A stretch of 36,573 nt of DNA from an uncultured Prevotellaceae bacterium (lineage in GTDB: Bacteria > Bacteroidota > Bacteroidia > Bacteroidales > Bacteroidaceae), in assembly GCA_902792685.1 (NCBI GenBank), contig CADBAP010000011.1:1-36573 (forward strand), given 5' to 3'. The translations under genes and the position numbers were made by a program. Each line of letters opens with the position of its first letter. Positions within the stretch are counted from its first letter, which is position 1. The notes below the pieces were generated by a model. The model searched no databases. It saw nothing but the letters and a program-made list of their open reading frames with translations, and was not told the DNA's origin. Below, one piece after another: positions 30,309 to 36,497 of this stretch.

Positions 30309-31454
30309 TTAAAATGCACTTGCTTTTAGTCGTAAACCGGCGGTTTCATCGATGCCAAACATGATATTCATGTTTTGAACGGCCTGTCCTACAGCACCTT
30401 TCAGGAGGTTGTCAATCGCGGAGGTGATGAGTAGCTTGTTACCGAATTTCTCCACATGTACCAGCGCCTTATTGGTGTTCACAACCTGCTTCAGGTCGAT
30501 GGGCTTGTCGCTGTAGTGGGTGAAGGCGGCATCCTGATAGAAGTTTTTGTAATAAGCTACGATTTCTTCCAGTGGTTTATCCGTCTTCACCACTTCCGTC
30601 ACGAAGATGCCGCGAGCGAAATCTCCGCGATAAGGAATGAAATCGATGGAGCAAACCCCACCCCCGTCCCCTCCCAAAGGGAGTGGAGCCTGTTGGTTGC
30701 CAATAGGAGACGTGATATACGACGATTTTTCCGGCCGTACCTGATTCAGGCTCTGACAGATTTCGTGCAGATGTTGGTGGTTGAAAGCCTTGTAGGTGCT
30801 CAAGTTGTTGTTACGCCACGAGAAGTGGGTGGTAGCACCAGGTTTCTGACCAGCACCCGTAGAACCGGTGATACCGTTTACGGCTACATCATCGTTGATG
30901 ATACCCATCTGCGCTGCAGGCAGCAGACCGAGTTGAATACAGGTAGCGAAGCAGCCAGGATTGGCCAGATGCTGTGCGCTTTGTATCTCTTCCTTATTGA
31001 TTTCAGGAAGACCATAAACCCAAGCCCCCCTCTCAATCCCCCCAATGGGGGGAAGAACGCCCTGGGTTCCCTCTCCCTCCCCTTGGGAGGGTTGGGGTGG
31101 GGTCACTCTAAAGTCTTGTGCCAAATCGATGATTTTTACATTCGATGGAATCTTATGATTTTGAAGAAACTCACGACTTTTCCCGTGTCCGAAGCAAAAG
31201 AATACCACATCCACCTGCTCGAATGGCATCTCGTCGGTGAACTTCAGATCCGTATCACCAATCAGTCCTTCATGGACGTCGCTGACGAGATTGCCGGCAT
31301 TGCTCTCTGAGTTGGCAAAGACAATCTCAGCCTGCGGGTGGTTGAGTAGCAGACGAATGAGTTCACCACCCGTATAGCCTGCAGCACCTAAAACCCCCAC
31401 TCTGACCCTCCCCGAGGGGAGGGAAGCTATCCCTGTATCATTAATATTACTCAT
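30309..31454 (-). CDS. argC: N-acyl-gamma-glutamyl-phosphate reductase with repeat-derived inserts and start
   Basis: 381 aa; the family is usually about 320-345. Third step of arginine synthesis, NADPH-dependent. GVLGAAGYTGGELIRLLLNH, the active-site Cys in LANPGCFATCIQLGLLPAAQ, ITGSTGAGQKPGATTHFSWR, FIPYRGDFARGIFVT and the end GLRLKASAF are intact. Three palindromic units lie inside: two face to face encode TPPQPSQGEGEGTQGVLPPI (residues about 117-144), and one encodes QQAPLPLGGDGGGVCS (about 257-267). A fourth unit at the 5' end supplies the first residues (IASLPSGRVR), and the start codon lies inside the DUF559 element, overlapping its stop by 8 bp. So the native start has been replaced. 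Confidence 0.93.
   Translation of the reverse strand: MSNINDTGIASLPSGRVRVGVLGAAGYTGGELIRLLLNHPQAEIVFANSESNAGNLVSDVHEGLIGDTDLKFTDEMPFEQVDVVFFCFGHGKSREFLQNHKIPSNVKIIDLAQDFRVTPPQPSQGEGEGTQGVLPPIGGIERGAWVYGLPEINKEEIQSAQHLANPGCFATCIQLGLLPAAQMGIINDDVAVNGITGSTGAGQKPGATTHFSWRNNNLSTYKAFNHQHLHEICQSLNQVRPEKSSYITSPIGNQQAPLPLGGDGGGVCSIDFIPYRGDFARGIFVTEVVKTDKPLEEIVAYYKNFYQDAAFTHYSDKPIDLKQVVNTNKALVHVEKFGNKLLITSAIDNLLKGAVGQAVQNMNIMFGIDETAGLRLKASAF
30653..30686 (+). repeat. Dispersed palindromic unit, copy 6 (in argC)
   Basis: AAACCCCACCCCCG box, then CCCCTCCC and GGGAGTGG with a short loop (30668-30686). The most degraded copy, suggesting an older insertion. Encodes APLPLGGDGGGV. Confidence 0.75.
31022..31103. 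repeat. Two palindromic units face to face in argC (copies 7 and 8), MITE-like
   Basis: Copy 7 on the + strand: AAGCCCCCCTCTCAAT box plus CCCCCC-AAT-GGGGGG (31038-31052). Copy 8 on the minus strand: hairpin CCCTCCC (31075-31081) / GGGAGGG (31085-31091) followed by TTGGGGTGGGGT. About 22 bp separate them. This is the same head-to-head layout as the pair bracketing the DUF559 gene, without the gene. Confidence 0.8.
31391..31423 (+). repeat. Dispersed palindromic unit, copy 9 (left end of the DUF559 unit)
   Basis: AACCCCCACTCTGA box plus CCCTCCCC (31406-31413), GA, GGGGAGGG (31416-31423). It also encodes residues of the ArgC N-terminus. Confidence 0.88.
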
Positions 31455-31830
31455 TTATTTTATCTTTGATTTTATTGACAACTTCAAGAATGTTTCCTAA
31501 TATTTCTTCGTTAGAGAACCTGATAACGTTGTACCCCATTCCGTTCAGGTGCTCAGTTCTGAGTTCATCTTTCTTTATCTGTTCGTACTCAGAGTGATAC
31601 CCTCCATCTACTTCTACGACAAGTTTCTTTTCAATACAAACGAAATCCACAATATAATCACCGATTATGTGCTGTCTGTTGAATTTTACTGCTAATCGTT
31701 TTGCACGAATATGTTCCCACAGTAGTAACTCTGCTTCAGTAGCAAATTGCTTGTTCTTATGGGCAAATTCCTTCAGAAGGACATACCTGTCAGGTGATGC
31801 TGTATTGTACAATCCGTCGTTTTTCGCCAT
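31447..31830 (-). CDS. DUF559 (PD-(D/E)XK, Vsr-like) endonuclease-domain protein
   Basis: 127 aa. Residues about 30-115 match the DUF559 / Vsr-like fold: ATEAELLLWEHIRAKRLAVK, FNRQHIIGDYIVDFVCIEKK, LVVEVDGGYH and GYNVIRFSNEEI. The Asp in IVDFV and the Glu-Val-Asp in VVEVDGG fit the PD-(D/E)XK catalytic pattern, with an upstream Glu in TEAE. Known members are predicted nucleases of uncertain role. It stands alone between argG and argC, which normally adjoin, and is bracketed by inverted palindromic units. Its stop overlaps the argC start by 8 bp. Much lower G+C inside (AT-rich) than its GC-rich ends. It may be a passenger or the enzyme that moves the repeats. Confidence 0.85.
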   Translation of the reverse strand: MAKNDGLYNTASPDRYVLLKEFAHKNKQFATEAELLLWEHIRAKRLAVKFNRQHIIGDYIVDFVCIEKKLVVEVDGGYHSEYEQIKKDELRTEHLNGMGYNVIRFSNEEILGNILEVVNKIKDKINE

Positions 31831-31848
31831 TGTAAAGTGTTGTGCAAG

Positions 31849-31882
31849 CCCTCCCCTCGGGGAGGGTTGGGAGGGGGTTACC
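31849..31882 (-). repeat. Dispersed palindromic unit, copy 10 (right end of the DUF559 unit)
   Basis: CCCTCCCC (31849-31856), TC, GGGGAGGG (31859-31866), then TTGGGAGGGGGTTA. It includes the argG stop codon (31880-31878). Confidence 0.88.
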
Positions 31883-33077
31883 TCTCATTCGGATGTATTC
31901 CATAATAAACTCTCAGTGGTGTGGAAGAAACCTTGATGAAGCCTTTTGCTTCATCGGCCGTCCATCCCGTCTGAGTTTCCCCGTATTCACCCAGCTTCGA
32001 CTTCGTCAGGTCGTTGTCGCTGTCGATACCAACCGTTTCAAATCCGTAGGGACGGAGCTTGAGGATAGCGGTACCCGTAACGTTTCTTTGTGAAGAGGTG
32101 AGCATCGCCTCGATGTCTGGCATCACAGGCTCCAGATACTGACTCTCATGCAGGAACATTCCGTACCAGTTGGCTACTTGGTCTTTCCAGTACTGTTGCC
32201 ATTTCGACAGCGTCGATTTCTCCAATAGTCGGTGTGCCTCGATGATGAGTTTAGGTGCAGCCGCCTCGAAGCCTACACGTCCTTTGATACCGATAATCGT
32301 ATCACCCACATTGCAGTCACGACCGATGGCGTATGATGCACCAATCTCCTCGATCTTCTGGATGGCTTTCACCTTATCGTCGAACGATTCGCCATTGACA
32401 GCTACGATTTCACCTTTCTCGAACTGAATCTTCAGCAGCGTTTCTTCTTGCTGTGTGGCATGTTTCAGGTATGCTTCTTCGGGCAATCCCTGTGTAGGGT
32501 CGAGCAGTTCGCCGCCACAGATACTTGTTCCCCAGATACCTACATTATATGAATACTTCAGTTTGGTGAAGTCAGCAAAGAATCCGTTTTCGTTCAGATA
32601 ATCCACTTCTTCCTTACGGGTCAGCTTTTGGTCACGGGTGATGGTGATAATCTCCACGCCAGGTGCCATCACGAGGAAGGTCATATCAAAACGGATCTGG
32701 TCGTTACCAGCGCCTGTAGAGCCGTGAGCAATCGCATCAGCCTTGATTTCGTTGGCATAACGGGCAATCGCAATTGCCTGGAAGATACGCTCAGAGCTGA
32801 CGCTGATAGGGTAGCAGTTGTTGCGCAGTACATTACCGAAGATCATGTATTTCAGCGATTTCTCGTAGTATTCTTGTGTTACATCGAGTGTCACATACTT
32901 CGTGGCACCCAACTTGTAAGCATTCTCCTCGTTGGTTTTCAACTGTTCTGCGCTGAATCCGCCCGTGTTGGCACATGCTGCATGAACTTCATAACCCTCT
33001 TTCGCCAGTTTTATGACGGTGTATGATGTGTCGAGACCGCCTGAAAAGGCAACGACAACTTTCTTTTTCTGCTCCAT
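31878..33077 (-). CDS. argG: Argininosuccinate synthase
   Basis: 399 aa, normal length. Joins citrulline and aspartate with ATP. PP-loop VVVAFSGGLDTSYTVIKLA, AHGSTGAGNDQIRFDMTFL, GTSICGGELLDP, IGIKGRVGFEAAAPKLIIEA and a C-terminus ending RVYYGIHPNER. Complete, with no internal repeat. The stop codon TAA touches a palindromic unit. GNAT and argR lie upstream on the same strand, argC downstream beyond the DUF559 unit; probably one ArgR-controlled transcription unit. Confidence 0.95.
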   Translation of the reverse strand: MEQKKKVVVAFSGGLDTSYTVIKLAKEGYEVHAACANTGGFSAEQLKTNEENAYKLGATKYVTLDVTQEYYEKSLKYMIFGNVLRNNCYPISVSSERIFQAIAIARYANEIKADAIAHGSTGAGNDQIRFDMTFLVMAPGVEIITITRDQKLTRKEEVDYLNENGFFADFTKLKYSYNVGIWGTSICGGELLDPTQGLPEEAYLKHATQQEETLLKIQFEKGEIVAVNGESFDDKVKAIQKIEEIGASYAIGRDCNVGDTIIGIKGRVGFEAAAPKLIIEAHRLLEKSTLSKWQQYWKDQVANWYGMFLHESQYLEPVMPDIEAMLTSSQRNVTGTAILKLRPYGFETVGIDSDNDLTKSKLGEYGETQTGWTADEAKGFIKVSSTPLRVYYGIHPNER

Positions 33078-33134
33078 ATTCTTATACCTTTTATATTATT
33101 AGTTGTTCGTTTGTGATAATTCTTGTTGGTTTTG

Positions 33135-33755
33135 TTACTTCGAAAGCTCCTTTTCTGCTTCTTTCCGTTCAAGTTTCGTGATGCGTACTATCACTTCCTC
33201 AGGGATTTTTGCAGGCAGGTGTTCTTCTGGGTCAAACAACATCGCTGTGCAGATGCAATATTTGCGGTTTGTGCGATGTAGTACATCGACGTTGACACAG
33301 CCCTCGCATCCTCGCCAGAACGCCTCATCATCGGTCAAGTCGGCAAATGTCGCAGGCTTATATCCTAATTGGGTGTTCATGGCCATCACTGCTGCTCCAC
33401 TCGTCAGCGAGAAGATTTTGGCGTGCGGCCAACGCATACGAGCCAGCGAGAAGGTCATGTCTTTGATCTTTTTGGCAATACCTTTTCCGCGAAAATCCGG
33501 ATGAACAATCAATCCACTCGTTGTTACATAGCTCTTGTTGCCCCATGTTTCAATGTAACTGAAACCAGCAAAACGGTCACCGCTGAGCGCGATCACAGCC
33601 TTTGCTTCCCGCATCTTTGTGGCAAGGTATTCATGGGTACGCTTGGCGATACCCGTACCGCGGTCTTTTGCAGCGTCTTCTATTGTTTTAAGGATGGTAT
33701 CGACATATTTCTCGTGCGAGGCGTCGGCTACCAATACTTTAATTTCTTCTTCCAT
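33135..33755 (-). CDS. GNAT acyltransferase, candidate N-acylglutamate synthase
   Basis: 206 aa with a GNAT fold: RFAGFSYIETWGNKSYVTTS, then LIVHPDFRGKGIAKKIKDMT (acyl-CoA pyrophosphate loop, R/Q-x-x-G-x-G/A) and AAVMAMNTQLGYKPATFADL. A Cys-rich C-terminal part (FWRGCEGCVNVD, RKYCICTAMLF) is unusual for GNATs and could bind metal. It sits between argR and argG, as I recall for other Bacteroidales, where classical argA/argJ are missing. By position it is the best candidate to make N-acetyl- or N-succinyl-glutamate, the pathway's first step. The acyl donor is not visible from sequence. Confidence 0.8.
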   Translation of the reverse strand: MEEEIKVLVADASHEKYVDTILKTIEDAAKDRGTGIAKRTHEYLATKMREAKAVIALSGDRFAGFSYIETWGNKSYVTTSGLIVHPDFRGKGIAKKIKDMTFSLARMRWPHAKIFSLTSGAAVMAMNTQLGYKPATFADLTDDEAFWRGCEGCVNVDVLHRTNRKYCICTAMLFDPEEHLPAKIPEEVIVRITKLERKEAEKELSK

Positions 33756-33768
33756 GATATGTTTAATC

Positions 33769-33808
33769 TTGAACTCCTTAAACTCCTTGAACTCCTTGAA
33801 CTCTTGAA
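33769..33808. repeat. Period-9 tandem repeat between argR and the GNAT gene
   Basis: TTGAACTCC, TTAAACTCC, TTGAACTCC, TTGAACTC, TTGAACT. It ends at the argR stop (33811-33809) and fills most of the 53-bp gap. Confidence 0.9.
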
Positions 33809-34288
33809 CTATTTCCTCAATTCGGGTATGACGATGCTCAGACTCAGGATGACATCCTCTTCCCGTACGCCTTCGCGGATGACGATGAAGATGGTATCAT
33901 CGCCAGCGATGGTGCCAATGACTTCCTGAAAACCTGCATTGTCGATGTTGTAGGCAATGGAACTGGCATATCCTGGGCGTGTCTTGATGACAGCCATGTT
34001 GCCAGAGAAGTTGATTGACTGGTATCCGCTCGTCTGCAGCATCTCACGTGCTGTTCGTGGTGAGGTGACACGCTTGTACATTGCCTCGTTGGGTAATACA
34101 TAGAAGTACTTTCCGTTCATCGAATGCGCTTTGGCAACCTTCAGTTGTTTCAAGTCGCGGCTCAATGTGGCCTGCGTCAGTTTGAATCCTTCTTTCTCTA
34201 AAGCCTGCAATACCTCTTCCTGAGAGCTTAATTCCTGACTGGAAATCAGCATCTTCAGGGCTTCCATTCTACTGTTTTTTACCTTCAT
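33809..34288 (-). CDS. argR: Arginine repressor
   Basis: 159 aa, normal length. N-terminal winged helix (RMEALKMLISSQELSSQEEV ... LKQLKVAKAHSMNGKYFYVL) with the SRDLKQL recognition region, and a C-terminal hexamerisation / arginine-binding domain (NMAVIKTRPGYASSIAYNID ... VIGTIAGDDTIFIVIREGV), with the GTIAGDDT arginine-binding motif intact. First gene of the arginine block with its own promoter; likely autoregulated and controlling argG, argC and argD. Confidence 0.94.
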   Translation of the reverse strand: MKVKNSRMEALKMLISSQELSSQEEVLQALEKEGFKLTQATLSRDLKQLKVAKAHSMNGKYFYVLPNEAMYKRVTSPRTAREMLQTSGYQSINFSGNMAVIKTRPGYASSIAYNIDNAGFQEVIGTIAGDDTIFIVIREGVREEDVILSLSIVIPELRK

Positions 34289-34316
34289 TTTGTCGTATAT
34301 TTATTCAAATCGGCTG

Positions 34317-34348
34317 CAAAATTACGTATTTTTATGCAACCAACCAAA
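34317..34348 (-). promoter_or_regulatory. Promoter of argR and the arg block
   Basis: The minus strand reads TTTG (34348-34345), 20 bp, TAATTTTG (34324-34317), matching the Bacteroidetes consensus. TTTGAATAAATATACGAC just downstream (about 34293-34310) has one good half of an ARG box (TGAAT), a weak hint of an ArgR site. Confidence 0.7.
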
Positions 34349-34370
34349 TAAATCCGTATAAAAATTTAAG

Positions 34371-34417
34371 TGGAAGTTAATTCGCTTTGCTCATGGAAGT
34401 TAATTTCGCTTTGCTCG
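34371..34417. repeat. Tandem repeat (TGGAAGTTAATTTCGCTTTGCTC x2)
   Basis: Two copies, 34371-34393 and 34394-34417, differing by one T and the last base. They lie upstream of the argR promoter in the 237-bp gap before the Bax-inhibitor gene. No gene is seen here. A short hairpin TAGACC-AAA-GGTCTA (about 34455-34469) is also present without a clear U-tract. Confidence 0.8.
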
Positions 34418-34479
34418 TGGACGATAGAATCTGCAAATGGAGAAACTAACGTCCTAGACCAAAGGTCTATAGCTTCCAT

Positions 34480-34515
34480 TTTAACTCCCTCTTTAACTTC
34501 CTCTTTAACTCCCTC
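34480..34515. repeat. Period-12 tandem repeat after the Bax-inhibitor-like gene
   Basis: TTTAACTCCCTC, TTTAACTTCCTC, TTTAACTCCCTC, ending 10 bp from the stop codon of the 34526-35278 gene. Confidence 0.85.
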
Positions 34516-34525
34516 TTTTGAAAGG

Positions 34526-35278
34526 TTATTTGTTTCTTCCGAAAATACGGAGGAGGTAGAGGAACAGGTTGATGAAGTCGAGATAGAGAGCCAACGCACC
34601 TCTGAGGGCTATTTTCTGTCCTGCCTCACCCACATCGCCGCTCAACTGCAGCATCGTCTTGATCTTCTGTACGTCCCAGGCGGTCAGTCCCACGAAGATG
34701 ATGACGCCGACATAGCAGATAATCAGATCGAAGGTTTCACTCTTGATGAAGATGTTCACCACAGAAGCGATGATGATGCCGATGAGTGCCATTATCAGCA
34801 GACCTCCAAAATTCGACAGGTCGCGCTTGGTGGTGTATCCCACAAACGCCATCGCGCCGAAGGTGCCAGCTGTTACGAGGAATGTTTTCGCAATCACCAT
34901 TGGACTGTAGGCGAATAGGATGACCGCCAGCGTCAGTCCGTTGAGTGCTGAATAAAGAGCAAACAGCAAGGTGCCGGTTGTCAGCGATATCTTCTCCAGT
35001 CGTGCAGAGATATAGAACACCAGTCCCAGTTCAGCGAGGATGAGGCCGAAATAGAAAATCTGGTTGCTGTAGATGATTTCCATCATCGTAGGCGAGTTGG
35101 CTGCACCATAGGCGGTGAGCGCCGTGATGCCCAGTGCGAGGCACATCCACGTATATACTTTGCGCATCAGCACAGGCAGTGCTTGTGATGCTTCAAATTC
35201 GCGGTTGCGGTCTTCAATGGATTTAGTACCCTGATTAAATCTCTGATTGAATTGTTCGTTGATTTCTTGAAAGTCCAT
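34526..35278 (-). CDS. Bax inhibitor-1 / YccA family membrane protein
   Basis: 250 aa. After a soluble N-terminus (MDFQEINEQFNQRFNQGTKS) there are seven hydrophobic segments, the first in VYTWMCLALGITALTAYGAA and others in IFYFGLILAELGLVFYIS, LFALYSALNGLTLAVILFAY, FLVTAGTFGAMAFVGY, LLIMALIGIIIASVVNIF, FDLIICYVGVIIFVGLTAWD and LALYLDFINLFLYLLRIFG. The DVQKIK and ALYLDFINLFLYLLR motifs are characteristic. Family members are calcium-leak or stress-related channels; the bacterial role is uncertain. It starts 13 bp after the upstream exported protein gene, so they form an operon. Confidence 0.92.
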   Translation of the reverse strand: MDFQEINEQFNQRFNQGTKSIEDRNREFEASQALPVLMRKVYTWMCLALGITALTAYGAANSPTMMEIIYSNQIFYFGLILAELGLVFYISARLEKISLTTGTLLFALYSALNGLTLAVILFAYSPMVIAKTFLVTAGTFGAMAFVGYTTKRDLSNFGGLLIMALIGIIIASVVNIFIKSETFDLIICYVGVIIFVGLTAWDVQKIKTMLQLSGDVGEAGQKIALRGALALYLDFINLFLYLLRIFGRNK

Positions 35279-35291
35279 AATTCTTATTTTT

Positions 35292-36185
35292 TTACTTTTT
35301 TACCATTTCCTTAATAACATTTCCTATATAATTCTCGATGGTTGAGTAAACTGCAACAGCCTCAGGCAGCGGTTCGTGGGTGAACCACTCAGCAGTAATC
35401 TGGTCGCCGTCGGCAAACTCCAGGTGTACGCGGTAAGTGGTGCCGCCCGTCATCATTTCATCAATGTTGTAACCCCTGATTTCTTCGAGGTCAATCTTGT
35501 AGAGTTTTTCCTGCAACCCCTTCACCACTTCATCCGTAATAGGATACTCCTTTTTAGTATATTCAGGCGTGTTATACCGAAATGCCGATAAAATCTTCGG
35601 CTTGGTGCCTGGGTCGTTATACATTTCGTAGAAGTCTTTGCCCAATCCGCCGTGATGGGTAGCAGCACAGCTCGCATAAATCAGGTCGGCACGCTGCTTG
35701 GGAGGATGCTGTTCCGCCAGATTCCTGCAGAAGTCGTTCACGATGTTGTAAGCCTCCGTCACCTTCTTGTTCTCTTTCGGGTCGGCAAAGCACATCGACA
35801 CCTCCTGATCCATTTCATACAGCAGTTTGAATCCGCACAGACTGGCGCCGCGTGGCGGATTCTTCGGTTCGTAGCCGTTCTGTTTCCACATCTTTGCCTT
35901 ATGAAGCTGTAGCCGAAGTTGTTCGAGGTCCGCCTCTTCGATATTGAATTTCCATTTCGATACCACATCGGTACCGTTGTATTCCTTCACTCTCATAATC
36001 GGGTGCGAATACCTCCTGATCTGATCTTTGACAATCTCGTGCGTGATAATCTCGTAACTGGCCTCCGGTCCTGAGCAGCTCAGATTGAGCAACGGACCTA
36101 CCGGCTCTTTCGGCTCTTTATCCTGTGCTGATGCCGCCACCATTCCGATGACAGCCAGTATCATGGTTAATAATCTCCTTTTCAT
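35292..36185 (-). CDS. Exported protein of unknown function with two similar halves
   Basis: 297 aa. Signal peptide MKRRLLTMILAVIGMVAASA. Two regions of about 125 aa look alike: residues 33-155 (YEIITHEIVKDQI ... DLEQLRLQLHKAKMWKQNGY ... LLYEMDQEVSMCFADP ... YNIVNDFCRNL) and 165-295 (ILSAFRYNTPEYTKKEYPIT ... LQEKLYKIDLEEIRGYNIDE ... VHLEFADGDQITAEWFTHEP ... YSTIENYIGNVI). This points to an internal duplication. No known domain recognised. AGGAGA lies 6 bp before the ATG, a rare good ribosome binding site here. First gene of an operon with the Bax-inhibitor-like gene. Confidence 0.75.
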   Translation of the reverse strand: MKRRLLTMILAVIGMVAASAQDKEPKEPVGPLLNLSCSGPEASYEIITHEIVKDQIRRYSHPIMRVKEYNGTDVVSKWKFNIEEADLEQLRLQLHKAKMWKQNGYEPKNPPRGASLCGFKLLYEMDQEVSMCFADPKENKKVTEAYNIVNDFCRNLAEQHPPKQRADLIYASCAATHHGGLGKDFYEMYNDPGTKPKILSAFRYNTPEYTKKEYPITDEVVKGLQEKLYKIDLEEIRGYNIDEMMTGGTTYRVHLEFADGDQITAEWFTHEPLPEAVAVYSTIENYIGNVIKEMVKK

Positions 36186-36207
36186 ATTTTTCTCCTTATT
36201 TATTTTG

Positions 36208-36215
36208 CAAAGATA
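36208..36215 (-). promoter_or_regulatory. -7 box of the 35292-36185 gene
   Basis: The minus strand reads TATCTTTG about 22 bp before the ATG. The -33 region (TTTTCGCT near 36240) is only a partial match to TTTG. Confidence 0.55.
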
Positions 36216-36332
36216 CGAAAATTTTGATTAAGTGAGCGAAAAGAAAGAATATTTCTTTTCCGAACGTGAAAAATTTATGCAATAAGTGAGCACAATACAA
36301 AATAAATCTCATTTATTTTTTGTCGAACGCAA

Positions 36333-36359
36333 GTATCTTCGACCGAAGGTCAAAGATAC
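36333..36359. other. Long hairpin in the gene-free end
   Basis: GTATCTTCGACC (36333-36344), GAA, GGTCAAAGATAC (36348-36359) pairs at 11 of 12 positions and is followed on the + strand by GCAGTTTTTT. It could be a + strand terminator or a structured site. Apart from the promoter box, this hairpin and the repeat at 36470, I see no gene in 36186-36573. Confidence 0.5.
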
Positions 36360-36469
36360 GCAGTTTTTTCGAATCCCCATCATTTGGCGTGTGAAATAAT
36401 CAAAAAAGCCGTTTGTTGTATGGAATCAATGATTCTGGTAGAGGTTTTGGCATGTGTCAATTCTTTTCA

Positions 36470-36497
36470 ATTACGCATTACGCATTATGCATTACGC
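36470..36497. repeat. Heptamer tandem repeat (ATTACGC x4)
   Basis: ATTACGC, ATTACGC, ATTATGC, ATTACGC, then ATTGC. Period 7, as at several junctions in the amino-acid operons. It lies in the gene-free end of the window. Confidence 0.9.

Larger units (their letters stand above)
31389..31884. mobile_element. Candidate mobile unit: DUF559 gene between inverted palindromic units
   Basis: Left end AACCCCC...ACCCTCCCCGAGGGGAGGG (hairpin 31406-31423) and right end, read on the opposite strand, AACCCCCTCCCAACCCTCCCC then GAGGGGAGGG (hairpin 31849-31866). They agree at about 26 of 32 positions and point outwards, like terminal inverted repeats. Between them lies a single gene. The argG stop codon touches the right end, and argC starts inside the left end. 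No flanking duplication could be identified with certainty. Confidence 0.55.

Noticed and set aside
30309..31454. argC as a pseudogene because of repeats and altered start
   Set aside because: The frame is open, the active-site Cys and C-terminal half are intact, and inserts lie in variable loops.
36333..36359. Hairpin as a clear terminator of a known gene
   Set aside because: No + strand gene ends nearby in the window and the T-tract starts several bases after the stem, so its role is left open.
13549..36497. Regular short repeats as CRISPR arrays
   Set aside because: The units are only 7-12 bp, directly tandem, with no unique spacers and no cas genes.
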